DNA of 64,000 nucleotides from Euclidia mi (Eukaryota; Arthropoda; Insecta; Lepidoptera; Erebidae), in NCBI GenBank assembly GCA_944739405.2, contig OX123182.2, positions 94,914,051 through 94,978,050 of the forward strand, given 5' to 3'. Position 1 is the first letter of the stretch. Each line of letters begins with the position of its first letter. The translations under genes were made by a program, and so were the position numbers. The notes below the pieces were generated by a model. That model was given only the letters and a program-made list of their open reading frames with translations. It had not been told where the DNA came from and ran no database searches. Shown one piece after another: positions 22,589 through 34,199 of this stretch.

Positions 22589-25500
22589 CTATAAAAGTTC
22601 TTCGCAGTACTCCCCATCATGTTCCGTGTCAGGTTGGCTAATACTGTCAATAGCTGCTTTATTTGTGGGGAGGGAGTTGTACCAATGATGCAGCTCATGG
22701 GGAATTATTCCTTTCTTGCAAAGGCTTATGAGGTCTTTTTTCTTGGCTTCAGATATTGGAAGAGCATTTAAATAAGCCTTAGGAACCGGAAATTCTTTTA
22801 GCTTTTTAATAATGGCATCCCTAGTAACTTGTTCTTCACGGTCGTTTACAACGTCTTGGCCTTGTTTATTTTTGGTCCTAGTACGCACTTGCCTTTCCTC
22901 TGAGTTCAGGACATCCAACTCAAGGTAGGGGCCTGCATGTGAATATCGGAATTCTATTATTCCAGGACGTCGTCTTACAAATCTAAGGCACTTAATTTTT
23001 AGCCACATTACCCTATTTCCATTCTCGTCTTTGGTAGTATTTTTGATAAATGCCTCATTTATAGATTTTACATCAAGCATATCACTATACAATCATTCTT
23101 GGACATTCTATGGTGGCGCAGATTTCTTATGTCGTTTGGATCTTGCTCGAGTCATTATTGATTTCCAATCTATCATTGAATAAACCGCTGAATGTCGCTA
23201 TTCCTTTTCAATCGCACTGTGTATGGAATCGACTTCCATATGGGTATGCCCACTTTCTAAATATTTTAGCTCAAAAATCTCCAAGTTATTATCAGACCGC
23301 TGGATCAAGTGAAGCAAGAATGCTGCTATGAATTGGTTATGGTTTTGACCCGCACACGTATCACTATACATTGTAACTTCTTTAACGGTGTCAGGTATTT
23401 GCGTTATCCACCAATTTATAGCTGTTGCTATTTCTACACTACCTCTCTTTCCATTTACCTCATTCCATATAATGGTGGTTAATATAGCATATAGCACAAT
23501 AGCACAGCACGCTAATTTTATTTCGCATCTAATAGCAAGTTCAGTCGGCTCTCGTTCGTGCTATAAAATAGCATATAGCATATAGAATAAAACATCGCGC
23601 CGACGCGACGGCATATCGCACTTCGCACGTTCGCAGCGCTGCGAATTGCGATATTTGCAATCAGTCTTCGCGTGCTAACGCGAGCAGCTAGACGTGAACT
23701 TGCGTAGCGCGTGAATTTTAGCTGTTCGTCGGCTCGCGCGATTTAAGTAGGCATATTAGTTCGCGAGTTATTTTACGTTCTCAAAAGTTAAGTGTTTTGT
23801 GTTTGATTAAAAAAATCTGTGATAGGACACGTAATACTGTGTATCTATGAATTATCCTTTAATACATGTGTGTTAAAATGATTTAAATAACTCAATATAA
23901 TTATATACAGTCCTAAGCCTGAAAAGTATGAAGGAAAATTAATTGACTTGTTTATTATTAATAAGTTGGTTAATATTAGTTTGTTGTGCATAATGATTAC
24001 ATTTTATACTTAGAAGAAATGTACAAATATGTAACTGTATTGTTTATTCATGTTTAACATTACCGTTCACCATGTTATCTGCCCCACACCACGCGTTAAG
24101 TCTTCAGACTCGTTAGGCAAATAGCATGTTTGTCGACGCTATATTAACCTACGTTCAAATATAGATAGCGCGACAGCACGCTAAATCGTAAGTACATGTG
24201 CTAAAACTAGCGGTCACACAAAGGGTGTTGACGCTTCGCACGATAGCATGATATATTATAGCATTTTTAATAGCATGCTAAAAAAATTTAGCATATAGTT
24301 CATAGCATGCGATTGATAAATAGCAGATTCGAACATCATTAATTCCATATAATGCAATAGGCATCATTTGGAGGTTTTGCTGTGTGTATGGTATAGTTTT
24401 GCACGTTCAGTTTTCTGGTATAAGAAAGCACACCAACCCCACTGACTGGAATTTGCAAAGTTGATTGCATATCCGCTGTAACTACTAAATAGGTTGGATT
24501 GGTGATAGATCGCTCTTTGTCAGCTTCTTTAGCTATTTGAAATTATTTTTTTCGGACAATATGGGCATCGTATTCTTCTTTTAACTCTTCTAGACGACCT
24601 GAGTTATCATTTTTTCTACATAATAAACACAAATCCTTATTAGGCGTATAAAAGATAAATTGAATTGTGTACCTAAAATTATTTTATAAACAAACAGAGA
24701 ACATGGTTCTTTGTTTTCAGACTCAAGCTTTTCTTTATATAACTGATACATTTTAACTATGGATAATTTGCAGTCTAAGTATTGTCTTTTGAACTTCTTC
24801 CTGCAATAGTGCGACTCTAGTCGCGGAAAGCTGTTGATGTGATCCACTATTTGGCGTTCTGCGTCCGGATTTGTTTTATTAATAGGCGTTTGATTGCCAC
24901 GTTTATCTTGCCCGATATAGTTACCAACTTGGTCTCGATGCTTCAACGCCTCATTTATTGGCCCGTTCGAGATGCTCAAGGTCTTAATAAAAAAATCTTT
25001 GCACACTCAATGCTTTGTAATATCTTTTTCAAAGTAATATCCGTAACTAATCGACCTATGTTTGTTGTTAGGAATGCCAACTTTAATTCTCTTTATGGGT
25101 ATTATTGTGATTTTAGATAGCAAAAACTGTCTCTGTACCGAAAAACTGTTTAAATTCCAATACGATTTACATATTTGCATACGGTCTGCCTCGTCGAATA
25201 TGCTCGTGCTTTTGTATCGGCATTTTATGCCGCATTTTACTGGCTTTGGAAGTTTAGCTCTCATTATTTTGCCTGTCTTATTTTCATATGGCAAGCAGTC
25301 ATACATGTTTCTTTTTGACACGTTTTTCTTCCATTTACTTGGATCACTTTTTCCACCGTTTTGGATAAGGTTCCACGTCATCGTCAGTTTGAGGAAGAGG
25401 AGGTAAATCTTCAATGTCATGGTTAGTTTGAGGAGGAGGTGGTGAATCTTTAATGTCATGGTTAGTTTGAGGAGGAGGAAGAGGTAAATCTTCAAATACA

Positions 25501-25987
25501 CCGTGTGTAGGCGTAGCATTTTTAGGTTCTTGGCTGTCAAAACTATCATTCGATGAAGTCCACAGAGCAAGTATAGTCGATATTAATAATGTCCGGTTCC
25601 TCACATAGGGTTCTTCATCGCTATTGGGAATCCACGAGTCACTCGAGTCATCGGCATATGGATCCGGCCGTGGCGACGAACTCAGCCGCTCTATACCACT
25701 TATATGTGACGATTGGCTTGAAGAAACATTGTTATTGCTGCATGATGGATAGTTTTGCAAAGTTTCTGCCACTACGTCTTGCAGAGTAAACAAATCCTTG
25801 GAGTGTTGGTTAGTTGAGGTGCTGAATTTGGCGGTTCCATGCTAGGTATGCCCTTGTGCTCCGTAATCACAGATTGGGGGGCGGATTCACATACGCGTCT
25901 GTCCTCAAATACCCAGTTAACACTATTCGGGATCGCTATTCGGGCGCGCGGCGGTTCGGGATGCGCGGCCGCGGCGTGCGGTCCCAA
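22589..25987 (-). pseudogene. Sola-like/DDE-type transposase, multiply disrupted
   Basis: The likely cut-and-paste transposase of the surrounding element. Pieces read leftward: an acidic, Ser/Pro-rich N-terminus (25987-25400, at least two frameshifts, with repeated PPPQTNHDI units); NVSKRNMYDCLPYENKTGK; CKDFFIKTLSISNGPINEA and DKRGNQTPINKTNPDAE (25006-24880); ESHYCRKKFKRQYLDCKLSI (about 24815-24755); a Cys-rich turn CLLCRKNDNSGRLEELK (about 24625); TYLVVTADMQSTLQIPVSG with a candidate catalytic Asp (about 24490); the nested insertion; then YSDTCAGQNHNQF (about 23368-23330) with a second candidate Asp and GHTHMEVDSIHSAIE (about 23251-23207) with an acidic third position. The C-terminus (23092-22589) includes LPISEAKKKDLISLCKKGII. 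In-frame stops occur at about 23198, 23115 and 23096. I recognise these motifs from a dispersed insect transposase-like family; the superfamily name is tentative. Confidence 0.75.
23475..24341. mobile_element. Nested 867-bp insertion with 13-bp TSD
   Basis: It interrupts the transposase between codons reading AYCIIW and NEVNGKRG: the 13-base string ATTCCATATAATG occurs on both sides (23462-23474 and 24342-24354), and removing one copy plus the insert restores the frame. The insert has AT-rich ends containing several tagcatatag and tagcatgcta motifs and a CpG-rich core (about 23595-23745). It has no long open frame, no TG...CA LTR ends and no clear long terminal inverted repeat. I cannot assign it to a class; the TSD length fits target-primed retroposition better than most DNA transposons. 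Confidence 0.75.
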
Positions 25988-26659
25988 GTAATAACTACCT
26001 AAGTCGCGTACGCCGTTATATTTTTAAGAAGTTTGTCTCATTCCGATGAATTACAAATAACTTAAGGATTTTAGTTACGTTGAGATAAACGTATTTATCA
26101 TAAAATTATGTACGTAAACTCACTAAAAGATAATAGTTATTTATTACTATAAAATACGATGTCAAATTAAATAAATTTGAGGGCGTAATCTCACTAAAGC
26201 GACTTGGTTATTTTTCGCTCTGTCCTTTTTTACAAAATGCTTTAACCAAAATCATTTAATGAAATTCTGTTCTGTAAGTAAGTGCAAATTGACTCGGATA
26301 TTTTGGAGTAAAAATAATTAAGTGCGCTTGAGTTTTATTTTTAGTTAAGAACAGTAAGTACAAAAATCACTAACATATTTTAATTAAATTAGGCCTGGTA
26401 CTTGAATTACATTATTGTGTTTTAGTGATTTCTGACATAAGCTAACTTTGTTATTTAAATAAATAGAATTATGGGGGTTAGATACAAAAATAAAGAAAAA
26501 AATTGTGATCAGCGTGGCATTATTATCTCATTTTACCTAAAAGTGTCACTTAGTTATTTTTCGCTCTACGGGGACGGTATGTTTAAATATGGTGTAAAAG
26601 TACCAAATCAAGTCGAAGGAAAATAATGGGGAGAATTGATAAATATTAAAAGAAATATT

Positions 26660-28540
26660 TGTATGTCTAGTTAATAAACGTCTCAGTAGTTAAAACTACC
26701 TTATGAGGCCCGAGTCGCTCAGCAGTGACTCTTAATAATTCAGTTCTAGGAATATGTTGTTTTGGTAATACGAGTATATTCATACGTAGGTGGAACAACC
26801 GTGTAAACGAATCAATGCCAATCAAAATTACCGCCATAAAGAACTGAATTTTACCACATTTTCCTGATGTATGTCAATATAAAAATGTTTTCTTTTTGCT
26901 GTGTTATTGACCGAAATAATACCTGCATGTTTTCCAATATCTGGTACAGAATTGGATGATAAATAAAATAAATGATAAATAAAAAAAAAGGTTAAGATAC
27001 AGTTTAATGTTTCAAATACGGGATATTTTTAACAGTGCATCAATAATCTTAAGTAACACATTGAAGTTCGTTACTTTAAAAAACGTTATTCTTTCACTAA
27101 AATACTGATTGCACACCAAATTTGCGATCGTTTTACAAAATATCAATGAATATGAAATGTCTCGTCCGCTCGGGAAACTTATCCACTCAGAAAACTTAAT
27201 AGGTTATGTTTTCTTGTGACTCTGCACCCAATAATCGGAGACCTGCGAAGTAGGGCTCCTTCAACTTAGCTTATTAAATTATTTGGTTGTTGAGTAAAAC
27301 TAAATATGAAATGCTTATTTAATTGTAAGGATTACTTTTATTATTTAATATTTGCACCGGTCAATAAATAGGTGTTCGTTATGAATATTTTTGTGAGTAT
27401 ATTTTGGTGCGCAATTTGTATTTTTGCTGGAACAAAGGTATATTTTCTGTAGAAATCAGAGACAAATTGAGGTAGAGTTAAATACTACCCTTTAAATACA
27501 ACATAAGCGTGAGTAAAAAAAACTCAGCATAATCTAGGAAAACAAAGCATGCATTCGTGACAAAACTCTATGTGAAAGCGCATCTGGCTAAAATTGCTGT
27601 TATTCTTTAAGAGAAATTATTACCGAGGAACTTGTCTTAGCAACACATGGTCCCCCTTCAAGCATGCTTAAAGTGGGGTGGACACTGATTTACAGTATCT
27701 GTCTTTTTATAGAACATTTTTCTAACAATTGGTATACTTTGGAACGCAAGAAGAGGGTGCGTTTTCTCTCCATAATTTACAGGGGTAACCCTCAAGAGTG
27801 TATTTTAAAACATGAACGTTTGCTATAGCAACCATTATGTTGTTGCTTGTAAAAAGGAAAGAGACTCTTGGTGGTCACGATTTTTTTTTGTATTAAAGGT
27901 GGCTGGATTAACACGTTCTATTGTTGCTTTTTTGCTCAAGTATTCGTCCTGGCTGTCTGCCCTTTTTATACACACATCGAGGACTTATAATATTTTGCCG
28001 TGCCTAAATCGGAGGTAGTGGGTATGTACTGTATGTACTTACGAATATATAAATTTACTTCTTAGTTATCTGGCTTCTATACAAAAAAACCTGCATAGTT
28101 TGGGGTCATCAGAATAAGAAACACAGTGTGTGACTTGACCTAGGTCCTTATTATTTAATCTTCCTAAGTTTTGTCGACGTGATTTTCTGCGAAGTGGACT
28201 GTAAGCACGCTGATAATTAACATACAAACATACAGAATTGTATTTTTTTTATCAATTAGGTAATCAAATCCATATGTAACTACTAACTCGTATCAGTGTT
28301 CTGTGATCTTCAAGTACCATTTCATGGACGTGTTATAATTTCTAATGGTAATCAGCAATTCAGCTTTCATAGCATTAAAAGTTCTTCTTAGTATAGCAAA
28401 ATAATAAAGCGACTTTGTATAACGAGCAGAATGCGATGCATTTTAGAAATACTGTTACATGACGGCTTTATTTTTGCAAGAAGTAATTAACTTGTGCCGT
28501 CGTTAATTTATATTGAAACATACTACCAGTGTTTAAAGCT
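26660..28540. other. Duplicated non-coding stretch of copy B
   Basis: Counterpart of 5090-7250 in copy A, with scattered substitutions and small indels (for example a 40-base addition at about 27225-27270 and an AT-rich expansion near 26960). No gene is seen. Confidence 0.6.
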
Positions 28541-28542
28541 GA

Positions 28543-29308
28543 CAATAATCTAAGCCATAGAATAATTATCGTTATCACTGTGGGTTGCGGACGTCAGCAA
28601 GCAGAGAATATTCTGACAAATCTGGTAAGATTACTGTGCGGACCTTGAGCTCAAAGAGGTCCGCACAGTTCTTGGATACAACTAAGATTACGTTAGGTCT
28701 ATGTCGAAAACAACCATATCTTAAATATACGAATATTTTAGTTACAGTATAAAGTTTGATGCATGAAGACAAAATTAACTTTACTCCCACTTAGAGCAAA
28801 ACGATTTATTTACTAAAAACAAATAGCTGCTTAGACTATACACGTTCCATACATTAGTCTAACCTTTAAATTATTATCAAACTTTCACCCTCTTTTGGAC
28901 GCACTCAGGTATAAATAATAACAAAGCCAAATTAATTTAAACCCATCTTTTAAAATGTCCTATTTGGTTAAATAAAAGCAATGTTCGAAAACGATTTTTA
29001 TCTAGCCATATTATTATCAAAGTTCTAATTACGCTAATTATAATCCCCCTGTGACTAGACCCCGGTATCGGGCTGTTGTTGGTATAATTTAATAGCTACT
29101 GTTAATAGTGAGGGTTCGTAGCGATCAGTTATGTTTATTTTATACGTTGTTTTATGTTTATAGATTTTTGTTGGACTAAATAGCCCTCCTTGTATTTGAT
29201 AATAGATGTTGTCATTGTGGTGGTGTGCTAGTGTGTTAGGGCATTTGATCGGTTCTGGCTTGAATTAATGAAACTGCCTTACGGAAACAAAAACAGGCAA
29301 TAATCTAA
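28543..29308. mobile_element. Copy-B segment flanked by 11-bp direct repeats
   Basis: CAATAATCTAA occurs at 28543-28553 and 29298-29308, bounding 744 bases absent from copy A, where the same site is occupied by the unrelated element at 7267-7936. The interior has no recognised coding sequence. It contains a hairpin at 28634-28668. Whether the flanking repeat is a target duplication or a rearrangement scar is unclear. Confidence 0.5.
28634..28668. repeat. Hairpin with 12-bp arms
   Basis: ctgtgcggacct (28634-28645) and aggtccgcacag (28657-28668) are perfect inverse repeats around an 11-base loop centred on gagctc. Confidence 0.85.
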
Positions 29309-29829
29309 ATAATAAGCAAACTAAATTTGCAAAATAAAATACTGGATTTCATAATTAAATACAGATACTTATTACTTTTAGAAACAGCCTAAAGAAGTTA
29401 TATAAAAAAATTAAATGGCGTAGATTATTTTTAAAAACCTCATCGATTATTAAAATATTTCTAACTTGGAAGCAAAGTAACAGTTTGCTAATACGGCAAA
29501 GGTAAAAGCACCAACGGACCAAGATAGAGTAACCCTAGTTCATGTAGACGGAAATAAATCTAAGCAAAGGATAGTTTTACTAAATTAGGTCTTATTTAGC
29601 TGAGGTACGATGTCTCTTTGAGTAATTCACGTGAGTACAAGAAGGAAAAGCTTGCGACCAACAAAGCCTGGCCCACGTTTTCAGCGCTCTAGGATTTTAT
29701 ATTTTAGTTATTCTGCTGAAAAATGTAGGGTGTTATTTATTGTAACAGTATAATGTCAGTCCTTTGTGACTAACATATTGAATTCTGCTCAAAGGCTTGG
29801 CGAATCTACTGAAATGAAATTTCTGGAAT

Positions 29830-29920
29830 ATCATATATTTAATTAAAAAGCTGCGCGAAACGATGGTGAAATGTTACAAAGTTGGCTACTTTGTAATTAG
29901 GCGTTTGTCCCATTCGGAAT
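29830..29920. mobile_element. 91-bp insertion in copy B between GGAAT repeats
   Basis: Copy A reads ttctggaattaattatattc; copy B has the same ends but repeats GGAAT (29825-29829 and 29916-29920) around extra sequence. It could be a short insertion in B or a repeat-mediated deletion in A. No family is recognised. Confidence 0.6.
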
Positions 29921-30461
29921 TAATTATGTTCATTCATAAAAAGCTTCCTTTGATTTTAGATTTATTCAAAAGGCTTAGTTAAGACGTTTGGAAAATGTTT
30001 CTCTAGTGTCAGTGAATACATTTTTTTCAACCAAATTTTTTATAAGAAAACAATATATTTAAAGAAATAATTATATAAGAAAACTTCTTAACGTTAAAGA
30101 CACTCAATGAGGTCACTCTGACTAAATAGACATTGTAAACGACTTTGGTTTATTTATTTCATTTGAAAATGCTTAATCACAGAATTTACAGTTAATGGGT
30201 TTAAAAGTTCAATGTGCGCTTTATAACAACGCATTTAAAAACGTAACTTAAGTGACACTTAACATTTTTCAATTTGCCCGCAATATAAGCCTTTCGCAAC
30301 TAGATGTAAATTATATTTTAAACTATCTACTTCGAAACGTTATTTTTCAAGCGTCATTTAAAAATCACTATTAGCAAGCAGCCCGTTTATCTGATGCCGG
30401 TCGAGGTCAATAATCTGGTTTAAAATGATTCTAAGGAATATTTTATTTTTGTAGATAGTAG

Positions 30462-30869
30462 TAGTTCGCCGTGGGGTTGACGGCATAGAATACAAGTGTC
30501 ACCACCCCCTATCTTCCCGTGGGTGTCGTAAGAGGCGACTAAGGGATAACACGATGCAAATACCATCTTTGCGTAGAGACGGAAAACTCGACATCAAACC
30601 CTATACGACTGCCTCGTTGGTCTCGCGGCATAAATGTGCGCGTGGGATCGGGAGGTCCCGGGTTCGATTCCTGGGTCGGGCAGTGTTATTGGGTTTTTCT
30701 GTCACGAAATTCTCAGTAGCAGCACGGAGTCTGGAAATGTGCCCGGTACGGCAATAGGCTCGTCCCTTATTACGTGGGACTAAAGTATATCTGGCGAAAA
30801 GTGGGTGTAGAAATACACCTCTGCCTACCCCTTCGGGCATAAAAGGCGTGACGATATGTATGTATGTAT
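30462..30869 (+). mobile_element. SINE family I, full length, copy B only
   Basis: A 408-bp SINE bounded by the 11-bp duplication GTAGATAGTAG (30451-30461 and 30870-30880); copy A shows this string once (8976-8986), the unoccupied site. It starts with a gccgtggggttgacggcata-like head. An internal tRNA-like segment has an A-box-like tggtctcgcgg (30618-30628) and B box GGTTCGATTCC (30661-30671). The tail is cacctctgcctaccccttcg ... aggcgtga plus (ATGT)n, shared with the RTE LINE at 9558-9761. Transcription would be by RNA polymerase III from the internal boxes. Confidence 0.9.
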
Positions 30870-31701
30870 GTAGATAGTAGAGCCTTATTGAGTTTTTACT
30901 TTGCCATTTGGTTCGGTGAGTGAGAGTGCCGGCGGCTCCAACGCTTTTTCCTTCTCCCTTATCATGCTCCCCTACTCTTTATTTTTCTATTCAGGCCAGC
31001 AACCATTTAGTGGCAGTAATCGCTTACCACCAGACGATAAGTCTGCTCGTTTGCCTACCATCACAGAAAAAAAGAAGTGCAAGCATTTTAACTGAATTTG
31101 TCGCCGCCTCTGAGTTTCACATGGCACTAAAGTTGATCAGATGCCATCTGGTGAATATACCGCTATCTCTCAAAGCCGAAACTCTCAGTTTTATTACACA
31201 CAGTGTTTCGTCTCAACCCATGCATTGTATCGCTTGTTTTGGTAACGTATAAGTGCACAGGTTATTCGCTTCACAGATTTTTGGCATCGTAAATGTTTGC
31301 TTTATTTATGTTTAGAGACACTTGACTTTGTTTCTTTTGTACTTGATTGATACTTTACAATAGTAAACTATTTTGGTATGATAAATATCAAGCTAGAATA
31401 GTATGGTATAAAGCTCGAGGTATAATATACAATTGTACATATCGATATACATACACGCGTTATTCATAAATTATTCAAGTTAGATAAGTACAACATACAC
31501 AAACTCAGATTACTAGTCCATAATTAAATCCTGAAACAAACTCAATGCGTGTGCAAAGGCAGGTTATAGTAATGTTTTAGTGGTACTATTGTTACTACAA
31601 TGACAATAAAATAACGGCCATGGTGAAAACTGGCGAAATATCTATTGATATTGACAAGCGTGTGCAGCAATACTGCTAACAAAGGGAATAAAAGCATTTA
31701 C

Positions 31702-31806
31702 AGTGCCCCCTATTACGTGGGGCCTAAAAATTCATGGCGAAATGTGGGTGTAACATTACACCTCTGCCTACCTCTTCGGGGATACAGGCGTGAGACCATA
31801 AAAAAA
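31702..31806 (+). mobile_element. SINE 3'-end fragment
   Basis: It matches the last 100 bases of SINE family I/II (tattacgtggggcctaaaa, cacctctgcctacctcttcg, caggcgtgagacc) but lacks the head and the ATGT tail. It sits at the copy B position where copy A has the 10008-10880 insertion. Confidence 0.7.
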
Positions 31807-33125
31807 TTGTAATTCTTGTAGTAATAGATGTAAAACTTTTGCCTATGTGCCTATTTCGTCGCGCTTATACTACACAACTTAAAAAGCCTAAACCCATTCC
31901 TAGACTTTATGCTAATAATGTTAAAACTTTTCAAACGAGGCTAATTACAATTTGCCCCTACATAGAATGGAGTACGTAACTGAAAAGCGAAGTGCTGAAC
32001 GTTAATACAAAGCCACTCTGACTACTGGTATTATGTTTAAGTGTATTGCTACCAGTTTGGATTAACTTCGGTTCCTACGACGCTAATAGTCCAGTTGTTT
32101 TGGCGAGTTGAAAAGATAGTTTTAATGTATTTGCTTCTACTCTTCGTATTCAATAACTGGCAATTGCAATTATTACCTAATAGTACCAGGCATAGAATGG
32201 TATAAAAAGTCTTACAAAAGTGACGGTCCGACAAATCAGAATAGAATCACTCTATTGGAAATATACGGCTAAAACGAAGATGAAGGGAAAATATAACAGA
32301 ATATTCTAAAGTCAGTAATCGAATATGTGAATGACTGAGTGCGTGCGGGTTTGTTCGTGCATGTGTGTGTATGTGTGTGTGTTTGACTGCGTGCATCAGC
32401 TTCAAAGTTTAATATTATAAATAATGAGGTTATGTTATTGTTACTTTAAAACTACACTCCTGGAATAAAAGAAATATCTAAAATAGGGAAGATCTTTACA
32501 ATTGTTCCCTTAGATACATCCAATTTTCACCATGATCCAAAATTGTTCAATACTAAAACGTGATCCATATAAATATAGTTTTCCTGCTAAAGTTTATTTT
32601 CCACCTGGAAAATAGACATTATCGTTTTACCAGTCTTACCCAATGTCAACAGAGAGATTAAGCGCTGACAATAACGTCTTTGTTAGTTCTACTATTGCAA
32701 GTTTGCGCATTCTCCATAATGGAGTTTAAGGTCTGATTCTATAGAGATTCATTTGCAATAGCCTGAATGAGAGTGTTTGTATACTTGACAGTATGAACAA
32801 AAAAGGGTTAACTCAAATATATTTCGTACATTCGTATTAATTCATGAACATATGCTTTAGAACACACATGTAGAATTTTTCGCTTTGTTAACGTTCAGTG
32901 AGTGTAACGCCAATATCCTGATTTGCTCGCTGTTTGTCTCAACGGAAATTCACAAAAGGGCTTTTGCAAATATTTTAACGGATGCCGAACAATAGGCAGT
33001 GCCTTTTTACATGTAAATCTGTCTAGTGTGGAGCTAAATTGCAGACACCTTTGTCGTTTCTGTTGTGAATTGTTTTGAATTAGATTGAGCGACGATGGAA
33101 GTGAGATAGATTAGCTGAATTTTGC

Positions 33126-33475
33126 AGCAATTTATGTCTGAAAGCAGTTGTAAAAGGGTTTTTCGGAAACCATAGACCCGAAAATGCGGAACAGCTAGTT
33201 AACAGCATGTTAAAAGCATACGAAAAGTTGGTTGTAGAATTTCGTAAAAAAATCACTTTCTTCATTCCCACTTACTATCTAATCTTGGTGCCGTCAGTGA
33301 TAAGCAGGGTAAGAGGTTCCCCCAAGACGCAAAGATGCTTGAAGGAAGATTTCAATGCTGTTGGAACACAACTATGCTAGGCGATTACTGTTGGCGTCTA
33401 AAACGAGAAGACCCTTCAAAATACGAAAAACAAAGTCAAAATTTAAAGGTATTCTGGGTTTTAATATGGATTGAT
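33126..33475 (+). pseudogene. Fragment of a dispersed arthropod transposase-like protein
   Basis: From 33126 the plus strand reads SNLCLKAVVKGFFGNHRPE and then NAEQLVNSMLKAYEKL. After a frame change between about 33235 and 33280 it continues NLGAVSDKQGKRFPQDAKML and EGRFQCCWNTTMLGDYCWRL, then KREDPSKYEKQSQ. The motifs G-x-R-F-x-Q-D and DYCW-x-L-K-R are ones I recall from many uncharacterised arthropod proteins that are dispersed and probably transposon-derived. Only the C-terminal part is here, with one or two frameshifts and no start. It adjoins the right end of copy B and is absent beyond copy A. Confidence 0.6.
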
Positions 33476-33984
33476 TTTTCTTGTATTTTTTTTAATCTTA
33501 ATGATAAAAAATAAACTCGATTGATGTAAAAATATCTGGTACATTTTTTTATGGCGCTGATACACTTGAGCATTCACTAGTAACAGAACGGCGAGCATTC
33601 GCCGCTTTTTGTTTTGTCAAACCGAACAAGGAACAGAGCCGAACATTGCTACGAACATTTTCACGATCTTTCTAACGAAGACTTCAATCCTTAGAATATA
33701 CAAAATATATAGAAACCGCACTACAACAGCAGTTTTACCCAATATATATACTTCAGTTTGGCTTTTGAATATTGTGACGAGCGGTACCATGTCAAACTGT
33801 CAACACTACGGTTGTCACGGAGCACGAAGTCATACTGACGTCTACACAACAAGCAGGCTGGTTGTCAAAGAGAATAATTAGCAAAACGGTTTGAAGACTA
33901 TTTCATTATTTGAAAATTACAGTTTTCATATCGATGACGTAAACACTCTGTCAAGTATTGGCCAAATTCGCTACTAACTGACAA

Positions 33985-34056
33985 CAAGGCGATGGCCGTG
34001 CGGATAACTCATCCGCTTCACATTTTGAGGGCGTGGGATCAAATCCCAGTCTAAAA
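33985..34056 (+). repeat. tRNA-like sequence
   Basis: atggccgtgcggataactc and ggatcaaatcccag look like a degenerate tRNA D-arm/A box and T-arm/B box about 35 bases apart. The acceptor stem does not pair convincingly, so I read it as a tRNA-derived repeat head or pseudo-tRNA. Confidence 0.4.
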
Positions 34057-34199
34057 TTTGAAAAATGTTTTATGAATATTTGGCAAATATTCGAATAAAA
34101 ATTTGAAAATTCTAGAAACTTCAGGAAGCAATGGAAAGGTTAAAAAGAGACGAGATGAAAAACAGTTGAATAAAGAAATGAAAATCAAAATGAGTTCAT

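Larger units (their letters stand above)
21895..26576. mobile_element. 4.68-kb DNA transposon, 27-bp TIRs, GTAT TSD
   Basis: The ends are perfect 27-bp inverted repeats (21895-21921 and 26550-26576) beginning CGTCCCCGTAGAGCGAAAAA; similarity continues a few bases inward (ctgaca versus gtgaca). The 4-bp direct repeat GTAT flanks both sides (21891-21894 and 26577-26580). The copy A site (about 5070) lacks it. A subterminal copy of the motif ggttatttttcgctct occurs near 26206. The 4-bp duplication and the type of transposase suggest a Sola-like element, but the superfamily is inferred. The interior holds a broken minus-strand transposase and an 867-bp nested insertion. Confidence 0.88.
15202..33120 (+). 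repeat. Large direct duplication, copy B
   Basis: Same order and orientation as copy A but about 6.5 kb longer through insertions: a tandem duplication (15846-18076), LINE tail (18380-18966), non-LTR element (19157-20977), DNA transposon (21895-26576), a 744-bp segment (28554-29297), a 91-bp segment (29830-29920) and a SINE (30462-30869). It ends near 33120 where cttagctgaattttgcagc departs from copy A. Immediately beyond lies a transposase-like gene fragment. Confidence 0.93.

Noticed and set aside
23475..24341. Interpretation of the nested insert as an intron of the transposase.
   Set aside because: The 13-bp direct repeats at both edges and the absence of sensible GT-AG borders on the coding strand favour an insertion.
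30614..30685. Possible tRNA gene.
   Set aside because: A and B boxes are present but the cloverleaf is poor, and the same segment recurs inside SINEs at 43945 and 46353.
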